From: an uncultured Clostridia bacterium
GTDB taxonomy: Bacteria > Bacillota > Clostridia > Christensenellales > Pumilibacteraceae
Direction of reading: 5' to 3'
Length of the DNA stretch: 28,547 nucleotides
NCBI GenBank assembly: GCA_947627075.1
Contig: CANQUR010000005.1
Coordinates: 1-28,547 of the forward strand
Both the position numbers and the translations under genes were made by a program. A model generated the notes under the pieces. The model made no database searches and was not told where the DNA came from. It saw only the letters and a list, made by a program, of their open reading frames with translations. Shown here piece after piece: positions 5,776-13,430 of the stretch. Position 1 is the first letter of the stretch, and every line of letters starts with the position of its first letter.

Positions 5776-7085
5776 TCTTCCTTTTTGTCGTTATAAACTA
5801 TTTGCAAAGGTGTGCCCGAAAAATCAAATGCCTTTCTCAAACTGTTTTCCATATATCTTCTGTATGAAAAATGCAAAAGCGTTTCGTCATTAACGAATAT
5901 CACGATTTTTGGAGGGTTTACTGCCGCTTGCGTTGCATATAAGATCTTTAATCTTCTTCCGCTTGGAGACGGAGGCTCGTTAAGCGCAACGGCCTCTCTT
6001 ATAACATCGTTGAGCACTCCCGTCGAGATACGACGTGACGAATTTTCATAAACTTTATCGATATGATCGAAAATCTTATCGATCCTCTGACCGGAAAGCG
6101 CGGAAACAAATATAGGCTCATAATAGCTCATAAAAGCAAGCTTATTGTCGAGATCTTTTTTATATTTTTCCACCGTATGAGTATCCTTTTCGACAATATC
6201 CCACTTATTCATTACTATGACGCTGGGTTTGCCTTCCTCATGCACCATACCGGCAATACGGATATCTTGCTCGGAAATTTCGTCAGATGCATCGAATACC
6301 ACCAGTATAACGTCGGCTCGCTTTATCGCGGCTATCGAGCGCATGACCGAATAGCTCTCGACCGAATCGAGTTCAATTCCCCTTTTTCTTCTCAAGCCGG
6401 CAGTATCTATCAAAGTATATTCTTTATCGCCACGTTTAAGCGGCGTATCTACAGCGTCACGAGTAGTCCCGGCAATATCGCTTACAATGACCCTCTCATA
6501 ACCCAAAATCTTATTGACAATTGAAGATTTGCCTACATTTGGTTTACCTACGACGGCAATCTTTATACCTATAGAGCTATCTTCTTCTATTCTGTCGAAA
6601 TACTTTACTACTTCGTCAAGAAGATCTCCGAGCCCCTTTGCCTGCTCCGCAGATATGGATATGGGATCCCCGAGTCCGAGCGAATAAAAATCATATAAGT
6701 TGTCCGTTTCGTTGTTGTCAAGCTTATTGACTGCAAGCACCACAGGCTTTTTGGACGCTCGAAGGTAGTTCGCGATGTCCATATCCGAAGCAAGCAACCC
6801 TTGCTTGCCATCTACAAAAAACAAAATCACATCCGCAAGTTCTACCGCAGCTTCGGCTTGTTTTCTTATATGCTTAAACATTACGTCATCAGAACCATAA
6901 TCGATACCGCCCGTATCGATAAGCGTAAAAGTATATCCGCACCATTCGGCATCGGCATATATACGATCACGGGTGACACCCGGAACGTCTTTTACTATAG
7001 ATATTCTTTTGCCGCAGATCCTATTAAAAAATGTTGACTTGCCCACATTAGGTCTGCCGACTACTGCTACAAGCGGTTTACTCAT
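5772..7085 (-). CDS. der: Der (EngA), ribosome assembly GTPase
   Basis: Der is an essential tandem-GTPase that takes part in maturation of the 50S ribosomal subunit. The 437-residue protein shows two G domains: the first with GRPNVGKST (about 10-18), DTGG and NKLD; the second with GKPNVGKSS (about 178-186), AGTTRD, DTAGLRRK and NKWD. A KH-like C-terminal domain follows, with KILYATQAAVNPPKIVIFVN. Length and domain order are standard. The ATG has a GGAG Shine-Dalgarno 6 nt upstream. The stop overlaps the plsY start by 4 nt, so the two are co-translated. Confidence 0.98.
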   Translation of the reverse strand: MSKPLVAVVGRPNVGKSTFFNRICGKRISIVKDVPGVTRDRIYADAEWCGYTFTLIDTGGIDYGSDDVMFKHIRKQAEAAVELADVILFFVDGKQGLLASDMDIANYLRASKKPVVLAVNKLDNNETDNLYDFYSLGLGDPISISAEQAKGLGDLLDEVVKYFDRIEEDSSIGIKIAVVGKPNVGKSSIVNKILGYERVIVSDIAGTTRDAVDTPLKRGDKEYTLIDTAGLRRKRGIELDSVESYSVMRSIAAIKRADVILVVFDASDEISEQDIRIAGMVHEEGKPSVIVMNKWDIVEKDTHTVEKYKKDLDNKLAFMSYYEPIFVSALSGQRIDKIFDHIDKVYENSSRRISTGVLNDVIREAVALNEPPSPSGRRLKILYATQAAVNPPKIVIFVNDETLLHFSYRRYMENSLRKAFDFSGTPLQIVYNDKKEE

Positions 7086-7167
7086 ATTTGCTCCGAAAAT
7101 CGACGTCGCATATTTTTATCGTATCACGACATTCTATTATATTGTATCACAACAAAATGTTTTTGTC

Positions 7168-7222
7168 CAATAAAATGACGCGTTTTATTGCGAAAGCCGA
7201 CCCGTTAAGGCTCGGCTTTCGC
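7168..7222. terminator. Two adjacent hairpins between the DUF1614-like gene and der
   Basis: An 11-bp perfect stem (GCGAAAGCCGA with TCGGCTTTCGC, 7190-7222) directly abuts an 8-bp stem (CAATAAAA with TTTTATTG, 7168-7190). They lie 27 nt after the DUF1614-like stop and about 85 nt before der. Neither has a good T-run after it on either strand, so termination is plausible but not canonical. Confidence 0.5.
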
Positions 7223-7248
7223 TTGACAATGGAGAATAGATTTTTAAC

Positions 7249-7935
7249 TCACAAAATCGTATCGTCGAAATAATCGTCAAAATCGTCCTTATTGACATCT
7301 TCGCCGCTTTCCGTGCCCATTGCCGTGTTGGCTACTCTTTTGTTGCTTGCTGCCCTTCGCGCTGTAACTATTGCCTCCAAAAGCAATATTCCGAACACGC
7401 AGCCTATTATGATCGAATCAAATACGCCTCTTGTGCCCATGGAGAACGAATATCCGCCTATGCCATAGACATAAATCAGGTTTACGATCAAATCGCCGAG
7501 TACTACACCTCCCATAACAGAAGCAAGAGTGCTTATCCTCGATCTGCCGATAAGATATGCCACGGTGCCGCCTACAAATCCAACGATAAGCGACGCCGCC
7601 AAAACCATACCGTTATTATCCGGCAGAATAAGAACTCTTGTGGCCACCGCTACTGCCGCTACCGAGATCTCGGCAAACGCGAGTCGAGCAAGATCCCAAT
7701 TCCAACCTATAAAAGCCGCAAGAACTATCATGCCTATTATCGGAATAATAAATCCGCCCAAATTCATTGTAAAGCCACCTATCGTTATATTTGGGATCAC
7801 CGCGCCTACGATAAGAGCAAGCGCTATCAAAAATCCTATCCAAGACGCAATTCCGAGATTCTTGAAAAATCTATCGGAAAGTCCGAAAAATATAAGTATA
7901 GCGATCACAGTAAGCAATACCAAACCAATAGTCAT
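7249..7935 (-). CDS. DUF1614-like integral membrane protein
   Basis: This 228-residue protein has about seven hydrophobic segments: an N-terminal helix (residues 2-18), further helices to about residue 120, and two in the C-terminal half. The middle contains VAYLIGRSRISTLASVMGGVVLGD and later GTRGVFDSIIIGCVFGILLLEAIV, which match my recollection of the DUF1614 family, a Firmicutes membrane family of unknown function. The last 24 residues are very acidic (KDDFDDYFDD) and should be cytoplasmic. An almost perfect AGGAGGTGAT Shine-Dalgarno precedes the ATG. It lies downstream of the cyclophilin-like gene and is likely transcribed with it. Function is not known; the family call is moderate, membrane topology is sure. 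Confidence 0.7.
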   Translation of the reverse strand: MTIGLVLLTVIAILIFFGLSDRFFKNLGIASWIGFLIALALIVGAVIPNITIGGFTMNLGGFIIPIIGMIVLAAFIGWNWDLARLAFAEISVAAVAVATRVLILPDNNGMVLAASLIVGFVGGTVAYLIGRSRISTLASVMGGVVLGDLIVNLIYVYGIGGYSFSMGTRGVFDSIIIGCVFGILLLEAIVTARRAASNKRVANTAMGTESGEDVNKDDFDDYFDDTIL

Positions 7936-8014
7936 AAAAAAATCACCTCCTAAAAGTCATATAACAAATAGTCGGTAATTTTTATACTTTTTATACGTAT
8001 TTGAAAAAAATTTT

Positions 8015-9133
8015 TTAATCTTGGAACTTAAAATAGCTTTCGTTTAGGTTGACATTTTTCCAAGTATCTTTTGACGACAATTTACCATTTATCAGTTCTT
8101 CGAAATGTTCAAGCAAATATTTACGCTTTGCGGAAGATAGATCGGTCTTTGCGGACGATATCCTTATATTATTTACAGGACAAAGAAAATTGCCGTTTGC
8201 CGTTGTCTTGATTTCATTGAATTTCTTTATAGTAGCGACATCATCATCGCTGGAAAATATGACTCTGCCTATCCAAGAAAGATAATTATCTATGGGATAA
8301 CCGGATTCATCTCCGATATCGCCGAAAGAAAGCTTCGGACTTTCGTCGGTCATAAGCATGAATGCCGTAGACGTGCTGTAATTTGCATTAGACCCCGCGA
8401 GCATAGCAAGATATCCGAACTTACCGGTAGTGATATTCGTATTTTCGGTTTGCAATCTGTATCCGAGCATAAAGTCGTCGCTTTTTTCCACTTTATAATT
8501 CGGATTAGTGTGATTATAAAAGCCCTTGAGGTTATAAATGAAATTACGTTCACGCGCTCTATTGGAATCGGTGCGAGTATCCTTGAATCCGCAAAACATA
8601 GCGTGTTGATTGTTCAAGTCATTTATTATAGTCCCGTTATAAAAGCCGCTCTCTACAAGATACATAAGATTCATAGACGAATACGGTGCCTTGTCCATAA
8701 AGAGTTCGATATCGATCTCTAACTCTTCAACTCCGAAAACCTGCGAAAAAACTTCTTTATCATCCCCCGTCAATGTAAATGTAACGACGGGATTGGCAAG
8801 CGGAGCCGGATTCGGATTGTCATCCGTATAGGGATTATCGGGATCTTTCGAATTGAAATTTTTCCAATTCAAGAACGTTTCGTTAGTGACCGTTTCGGAA
8901 TTTATCCAAATCGGGAGCAATATTGCCAAAGCAATTAAAACAACAGCCAAAGCCACAGCACAGATGCATATTATCATATTTTTTTTCGTTTTCTTTTGCT
9001 CCGAATCTATTGTGACCTCTCCTGCCGCATCCGACGACGGAGTTGAAACGTTATTTTCATTTTCTTCTTGTTGACGCTTCAATTTTTTCTTTTGTTGAGC
9101 TGTCAAATCATATGAAATTTTTCTTTTCTTCAT
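8015..9133 (-). CDS. Membrane-anchored cyclophilin-like protein, probably inactive
   Basis: The 372-residue protein has a very basic cytoplasmic N-terminus (residues 1-52), one transmembrane helix (about 53-76) and an extracytoplasmic domain. That domain follows the cyclophilin (peptidyl-prolyl isomerase) pattern: LEIDIELFMDKAPYSSMNLMYLVESGFYNGT (138-168, split here only for reference) and FGYLAMLAGSNANYSTSTAF, then FGDIGDE and IGRVIFSSDDDVATIKKFNEI. The active-site segment, usually F-H-R-V-I then F-M-I-Q-G-G-D, here reads INDLN and AMFCGFKD, so the catalytic Arg and Gln are missing. I infer a binding or chaperone role outside the membrane without normal isomerase activity. A GAGG Shine-Dalgarno precedes the ATG, and a good sigma-A promoter is upstream. 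The family call rests on pattern only. Confidence 0.65.
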   Translation of the reverse strand: MKKRKISYDLTAQQKKKLKRQQEENENNVSTPSSDAAGEVTIDSEQKKTKKNMIICICAVALAVVLIALAILLPIWINSETVTNETFLNWKNFNSKDPDNPYTDDNPNPAPLANPVVTFTLTGDDKEVFSQVFGVEELEIDIELFMDKAPYSSMNLMYLVESGFYNGTIINDLNNQHAMFCGFKDTRTDSNRARERNFIYNLKGFYNHTNPNYKVEKSDDFMLGYRLQTENTNITTGKFGYLAMLAGSNANYSTSTAFMLMTDESPKLSFGDIGDESGYPIDNYLSWIGRVIFSSDDDVATIKKFNEIKTTANGNFLCPVNNIRISSAKTDLSSAKRKYLLEHFEELINGKLSSKDTWKNVNLNESYFKFQD

Positions 9134-9164
9134 ATTGCCTCGCGTAAAAATTAGTTACAAAGTT

Positions 9165-9193
9165 AGTATACATTATTAATCTGTTTTAGTCAA
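9165..9193 (-). promoter_or_regulatory. Sigma-A promoter of the cyclophilin-like/DUF1614-like pair
   Basis: The minus strand has TTGACT (9193-9188), 17 nt, TATACT (9170-9165), each one base from consensus. It overlaps the 3' end of the RluA-family gene and lies about 32 nt upstream of the cyclophilin-like ATG. Confidence 0.75.
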
Positions 9194-10012
9194 TAAATTT
9201 TGCTTTAGTTGAAAAATTTTTTCATTCAAATAGCTCATCTCTCCTTGTAGTCCATGAAAAATAAGCTTGTATGCGCATAATTGCTGGTGCTTGAAACTAT
9301 ATTTTTTATTTATGTCGCCATCTCCGTATTTACCGTCTCCGAGCACAGGATGCCCCAAAAACGCAAGGTGCGCTCTTATTTGATGAGTTCTGCCTGTAAT
9401 AAGTTTTATATCGAGCAAGGTAAGCTCGTTTTTTCTCTCTATTTCATCAATTCCCGTAACGATCTTTATATATCCTTTTTTCGGCACAGGTGAGATCAAG
9501 CATATGGCTTTTGCGGAGTCTTTACGCAGATATGCCGTATATATACCCGAATCTATCCGACCTTTTATAAGTGCCTCATAGTGCTTTTCTACCTTACGGG
9601 CACGAAACGCTTCAAGCAATAATTTATACGACATTTCATTTAACGCAAATACTACCAGCCCGGTGGTGTTGCGATCGAGCCTATGTACCGGCTTAACAAA
9701 TCCATATCTTTTTGACAGCTTTTCTGTGAGCGTAGGCTCTACCTCTGTCAATATCGGCTTGTCCACAATGCAAATATTTTTATCTTCATAAATTATCGTC
9801 GGCTCAGGCTCATCGGTCAAAAAAGACTCCGGAATGAAAACTTCAACTTCATCGCCGAGCTTTAACGAAACATTTTCGGATACGCGTTCGCCATTTACTT
9901 TCGCTTCTCTGTTTTTTATCAATCTTTTGACTTTGGAAGAAGATATTGATGCCATTTGAGAAATGATCTCAAACAACGTAGAATTCTCCCTTACCGAAAC
10001 TTTGATTTTCAT
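9176..10012 (-). CDS. RluA-family RNA pseudouridine synthase
   Basis: The enzyme converts uridine to pseudouridine in rRNA or tRNA. An N-terminal S4 RNA-binding domain (about residues 14-60, SSSKVKRLIKNREAKVNGERV) is followed by the catalytic domain with the signature PVHRLDRNTTGLVVFA, whose Asp (about D113) is the nucleophile. GRTHQIRAHLAFLGHPVLGD is another family hallmark. At 278 residues it is of normal RluA length. The frame opens at 10048, but the ATG at 10012 forms an ATGA overlap with the feoB stop and begins with the S4-domain lead-in, so it is preferred; 10018 is also possible. No strong Shine-Dalgarno is seen, so translation probably couples to feoB. The exact target (RluD-, RluC- or YlyB-like) cannot be told. 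Confidence 0.92.
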   Translation of the reverse strand: MKIKVSVRENSTLFEIISQMASISSSKVKRLIKNREAKVNGERVSENVSLKLGDEVEVFIPESFLTDEPEPTIIYEDKNICIVDKPILTEVEPTLTEKLSKRYGFVKPVHRLDRNTTGLVVFALNEMSYKLLLEAFRARKVEKHYEALIKGRIDSGIYTAYLRKDSAKAICLISPVPKKGYIKIVTGIDEIERKNELTLLDIKLITGRTHQIRAHLAFLGHPVLGDGKYGDGDINKKYSFKHQQLCAYKLIFHGLQGEMSYLNEKIFQLKQNLLTKTD

Positions 10013-12093
10013 TTGCATCTTTCGCACGCGCCTACACAGCGAATGCATTTCCTGTTTTTAAATATTGCTTCGATCAAATATCCCAAAAGTATGATCGAGA
10101 TCACCGTACATCCAACGGCAATAATGCCCAACATTATGCTCTTTATAAATGCGGCAATTATCGATCTTATCGCAAAAGCCACGATATATGCCGAAGAAAG
10201 TTGTAGCATCATTCCGAAAATCATCCATTTTACTCCGACTTCTCGGCGTATGGAGCTCAATGTTGCCGTACATGGAACATACAATAAAGTATACACCATA
10301 AATGTAATTGCCGCAAGCGAATCGGGGAAAATTTCTCCCATTCCTCCAAGACTCGTTATAGTCGAAATGACAACCTCTTTTGCCGCCAGACCGGATATGA
10401 GCGCAGTGACCGCCTTCCAATTCCCAAACCCGAGAGGCGCAAATATAGGTGCAAGTAAAGACCCTACGCTTTCCATAACGCTCTCACCGTTGCCAAGAGC
10501 AACAAAGCCATGCGTAAATGAAAAATTGCCCAATACCCAAACTATGACATTAAACGCAAATACCGTAGTTCCCACTTTTATTATAAAGTTTTTTGCGCTG
10601 TTTAGCAAAATTTGAAAAATTCGAGTCAATGTCGGCATACGGTATTTCGGCATTTCCATGACAAAAGACGCTTCTCCGCTTTTTAACGGAGTTTTTTCGA
10701 ATATTGCGGCAAATATCACGACCATTAAAGCTCCGAGCAAATACAACCCTATGATCATAGGGACATTTCCGCTTGAAAAAAATGCGGCGGCGATTGCGGT
10801 ATAAACAGGCAATCTCGCACTGCATGACATAAAAGGCGTTAAAATGACTGTCTTTTTTCTCATCATCTCGTCTTCTAATCCACGCGCCGTCATGACCGCA
10901 GTAGCAGAACAACCGAGTCCCATAATCATAGTAAATACCGCCCTACCAGAAAGACCTATTTTGCCGAATAATCCGTCTGTAGTAAAGGCTAACCGAGATA
11001 TGTATCCGCTATCCTCAAGCAATGCGAGAAAGAAAAACATTATTACTATTTGAGGCAAAAAAGTCAATACGCTTCCGACACCTTCGATGATGCCTTGACA
11101 AATCAATCCAATGACCCATTCGGGAGCCGATATATCTTTTAGGATCGTACATACAAAATTTGACAGATCCGAAATTGCATAGCCTAATAAATCAGTCAAA
11201 AAATTGCCTATACTTCCAAATGTTACCCAGAATATGCCTGACATAATTAGGATAAATATAGGCAGAGCAGCGTATTTATTGAGAACTACCTTATCAATGA
11301 CATTTGTAATGCTTTTCTTCGGTTCCTTTTTTTTACTCGATATTATACCGTCGACAATCGTGTCTATGTAATCATATCTCGATCTTGCAACCAATGATTG
11401 AGTATCTCCCAAAGCATTTAAGTTCTTCTTCTGTTCATCATTAAGTTGCAATTTATCAATGACAAAGTTATCTTTTTCGAGAACCTTTATGCAAGCATAA
11501 CGTTTGTTAAGCTTACTGTCTTTGATATTCGGAGCTATTATATCTTGCACTTTCCCAATGGGCAATTTGCTTAAATAAGGCAAATCAACCATACATTTCG
11601 AGCTATGCAATGCGCTTATCCCTTGCTTAAGCAACTCGGAAGTATCGAATTTATATTTCGCGCTTGTCGTCAAAACAGGTACTTTCAACCTCTCCTCAAG
11701 CTTTTGACTATCAAAAAACAGGCCGCGCTTCGTAAGCTCGTCTATCATATTCACTACTATCAAAACTGGAACACCCAACTCAAGCAGTTGTAAAGTGAGA
11801 TACAGATTTCTTGCAAGATTATTTGCTTCGCATACACTTACGATCAAATCGTTTTTACTTGTCAATATATCATCTCGAGTTATACTTTCCTCTTGAGAGT
11901 AAACAGTCAAGCTGTATAATCCCGGCAGATCCGAGATTTTAATTTTATCACCGTTTATATCGACTTCTTTTTCAACTTTGCCGACAGTCACACCGTGCCA
12001 ATTGCCAACATGTTGTGACGAACGAGTCAAACGATTATATAAGCTTGTTTTTCCGACATTGGGATTTCCGCATAATGCGAAAGTATAATTCAT
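10009..12093 (-). CDS. feoB: FeoB, ferrous iron transporter
   Basis: FeoB imports Fe(II) across the cytoplasmic membrane. The 694-residue protein has an N-terminal G-protein domain with GNPNVGKT (9-16), switch Thr36 in GVTVGK, DLPG (55-58) and NMID near residue 116. A helical GDI-like linker is followed by the membrane permease with two Gate repeats (MGLGCSATAVMTARGLEDE, LPVYTAI, and the later ALISGLAAKEVVIST). About 50 C-terminal residues end in CIRCVGACERCK, a C-x2-C-x3-C-x2-C cluster (C683, C686, C690, C693). The gene overlaps feoA by 4 nt and the RluA-family gene by 4 nt. Regulation is probably from the promoter upstream of nrdR. Confidence 0.97.
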   Translation of the reverse strand: MNYTFALCGNPNVGKTSLYNRLTRSSQHVGNWHGVTVGKVEKEVDINGDKIKISDLPGLYSLTVYSQEESITRDDILTSKNDLIVSVCEANNLARNLYLTLQLLELGVPVLIVVNMIDELTKRGLFFDSQKLEERLKVPVLTTSAKYKFDTSELLKQGISALHSSKCMVDLPYLSKLPIGKVQDIIAPNIKDSKLNKRYACIKVLEKDNFVIDKLQLNDEQKKNLNALGDTQSLVARSRYDYIDTIVDGIISSKKKEPKKSITNVIDKVVLNKYAALPIFILIMSGIFWVTFGSIGNFLTDLLGYAISDLSNFVCTILKDISAPEWVIGLICQGIIEGVGSVLTFLPQIVIMFFFLALLEDSGYISRLAFTTDGLFGKIGLSGRAVFTMIMGLGCSATAVMTARGLEDEMMRKKTVILTPFMSCSARLPVYTAIAAAFFSSGNVPMIIGLYLLGALMVVIFAAIFEKTPLKSGEASFVMEMPKYRMPTLTRIFQILLNSAKNFIIKVGTTVFAFNVIVWVLGNFSFTHGFVALGNGESVMESVGSLLAPIFAPLGFGNWKAVTALISGLAAKEVVISTITSLGGMGEIFPDSLAAITFMVYTLLYVPCTATLSSIRREVGVKWMIFGMMLQLSSAYIVAFAIRSIIAAFIKSIMLGIIAVGCTVISIILLGYLIEAIFKNRKCIRCVGACERCK

Positions 12094-12314
12094 TTCGACA
12101 CCTCGACTTCAATGCAATCAGTCGCATTTTTGCGTAATGCGATCTCAATACCTCTTATGTTTACGAGCACGGTATCGCCGAACGGCGCTATCCGTATAGA
12201 ACGTATTTTGCTACCGGGCGCAAATCCCATATCGAGCAAACGCCTTTTAAGCGTCGACCCAACAATATTCTTGACTACATAAACGGTATCGATTTTTGCA
12301 TTGGTCAAGGTCAT
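12090..12314 (-). CDS. feoA: FeoA, ferrous iron transport accessory protein
   Basis: FeoA is a small SH3-like cytoplasmic protein that works with FeoB. The 74 residues include the family pattern LKRRLLDMGFAPGSKIRSIRIAPFGD and the C-terminal IRGIEIALRKNATDCIEVE. It overlaps feoB by 4 nt and starts 2 nt after the nrdR stop, without a strong Shine-Dalgarno, which points to translational coupling within the nrdR-feoA-feoB unit. Confidence 0.93.
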   Translation of the reverse strand: MTLTNAKIDTVYVVKNIVGSTLKRRLLDMGFAPGSKIRSIRIAPFGDTVLVNIRGIEIALRKNATDCIEVEVSK

Positions 12315-12316
12315 TG

Positions 12317-12784
12317 TTATTTTTCTTTTATAACCTTCTTCTCGAATTCATTGATAAATTGCATAAATGTAGTCAGATCTCTGAATTGTCTATATACGGA
12401 AGCAAACCTTATATACGCAACATCATCAAGCTCTTTGAGTTCCGCCATAACCAATTCTCCGATTTTCGAAGACGGGATCTCTTGCTCCATCATATTTACA
12501 ACTTGTTTTTCTACCGACGAAACCAAAGATTCTATATCGGCAGCGGAAACAGGTCTCTTTTCGCATGCTTTTATAACTCCGGCTTCTATCTTTGCTCTGT
12601 CAAACGGCTGCCTCGTCCCATCATTTTTTATAACAAGTATAGGCGTCATTTCTATAACCTCATAAGTTGTAAAACGTTTACCGCAACTTAAGCATTCCCT
12701 ACGCCTACGTATTTTGGTAAAATCATCTGTAGCACGACTGTCTATTACTTTACTTTCTGTATACCCGCAAAAAATGCACTTCAT
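12317..12784 (-). CDS. nrdR: NrdR, ribonucleotide reductase repressor
   Basis: NrdR is a nucleotide-sensing repressor of ribonucleotide reductase operons. The 155-residue protein has the N-terminal zinc ribbon (C3, C6, C31, C34, with RRRRECLSCGKRFTTYE) and an ATP-cone domain from about residue 47 (VIKNDGTRQPFDRAKIEAGV). Length and order are standard. The ATG follows a strong AAGGAGG Shine-Dalgarno. Its location upstream of feoA-feoB is unusual and suggests co-transcription with iron uptake. No NrdR box (a 16-bp palindrome around ACACWATATATWGTGT) was seen in its own promoter region, so autoregulation is not evident. Confidence 0.97.
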   Translation of the reverse strand: MKCIFCGYTESKVIDSRATDDFTKIRRRRECLSCGKRFTTYEVIEMTPILVIKNDGTRQPFDRAKIEAGVIKACEKRPVSAADIESLVSSVEKQVVNMMEQEIPSSKIGELVMAELKELDDVAYIRFASVYRQFRDLTTFMQFINEFEKKVIKEK

Positions 12785-12803
12785 GGTATCCTCCTTGGTT
12801 TGA

Positions 12804-12838
12804 TGATAAGCTATTTATATTTTAACATATGCTTATCA
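12804..12838. promoter_or_regulatory. Inverted repeat over the nrdR-feoAB promoter, candidate operator
   Basis: TGATAAGC (12804-12811) and GCTTATCA (12831-12838) are perfect 8-bp inverted copies separated by 19 nt. They lie on both sides of the -10 box, one in the spacer and one near the expected +1. The half-sites look like a spread-out operator for a dimeric regulator; GATAA recalls Fur-type sites, but the spacing does not match a standard Fur box. A hairpin is the alternative. Confidence 0.45.
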
Positions 12839-12847
12839 AATTGTCAA
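12819..12847 (-). promoter_or_regulatory. Sigma-A promoter of the nrdR-feoA-feoB operon
   Basis: The minus strand has TTGACA (12847-12842), 17 nt, TAAAAT (12824-12819), a full -35 match and a -10 with one difference. It starts directly after the ylmC stop codon and lies about 35 nt upstream of the nrdR ATG. Confidence 0.85.
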
Positions 12848-13321
12848 TCACTTGTATGGCGAGTTATCAACATATACTGTATTTCGTGCATTATTTTGTT
12901 TTTTCCACCTGCTCTCACAGTCGAAAAGCATACATTTGTCGCACCTTCCGTCGCAACCTTCATTTTGTTTATGCTCGTCGTAATCATATTTTGCTTTAGA
13001 CTCCGCTCCATCGCTATATTTATATTCGCTCGGATGCTCGGCTATACCTTCATATTGATGCTGCGGTCTGCGATTCAATCCGGTATCGATGTCGACCAAA
13101 ATAATGTCCTCGCCTATAGTTTTTATGTTCGAATACGGAATATAAACTTCTTGAGACTGAAATATCAAAAATTTTTTACCATAAGGGGCTACTATCCCCT
13201 TAACTTTACCGCTCGGAGAAAATACCAGGTCTATGATCTTGCCGAGCTTTCTGCCATCGTTTATACTTACAATATCCTTTCGCCGCAATTCACAGAACGA
13301 AAGCTCACGAATTTCCGACAT
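12848..13321 (-). CDS. ylmC: YlmC/YmxH-family PRC-barrel protein with a cysteine-rich tail
   Basis: The first ~80 residues match the YlmC/YmxH family of PRC-barrel proteins found next to sigG and associated with sporulation: RELSFCELRRKDIVSINDGRKLGKIIDLVF and then KFLIFQSQEVYIPYSNIKTIGEDIILVDI (each split by a short link). Family members are usually about 80-95 residues. This protein continues to 157 with an acidic linker and a C-x3-C-x2-C-x4-C cluster (C123, C127, C130, C135; CDGRCDKCMLFDC), which could bind zinc or an iron-sulfur cluster. The function of the family is unknown. The ATG follows AGAGGTG. The gene is divergent from sigG, whereas the usual order is sigG then ylmC on one strand. 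Confidence 0.85.
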   Translation of the reverse strand: MSEIRELSFCELRRKDIVSINDGRKLGKIIDLVFSPSGKVKGIVAPYGKKFLIFQSQEVYIPYSNIKTIGEDIILVDIDTGLNRRPQHQYEGIAEHPSEYKYSDGAESKAKYDYDEHKQNEGCDGRCDKCMLFDCESRWKKQNNARNTVYVDNSPYK

Positions 13322-13430
13322 ATTTCACCTCTCAAAATATATATGCCGCATTTCGACATTTATTGCGCAATTTTTTGTCGCGGACGGATATTTTAAGCAC
13401 ATTAAGCCGAAAATAACCTTGGAGGCATTC

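Noticed and set aside
13390..13415. Possible sigma-F promoter for sigG (GGATATTTTA as -10)
   Set aside because: The -10 is only partly like the consensus and the -35 at the right distance (GCAAT) is poor, so it was not listed as a feature.
13233..13430. Upstream extension of sigG by 66 codons
   Set aside because: It runs through the ylmC start region, has no family match, and the GGAGG-preceded ATG at 13431 gives the exact sigma-G N-terminus.
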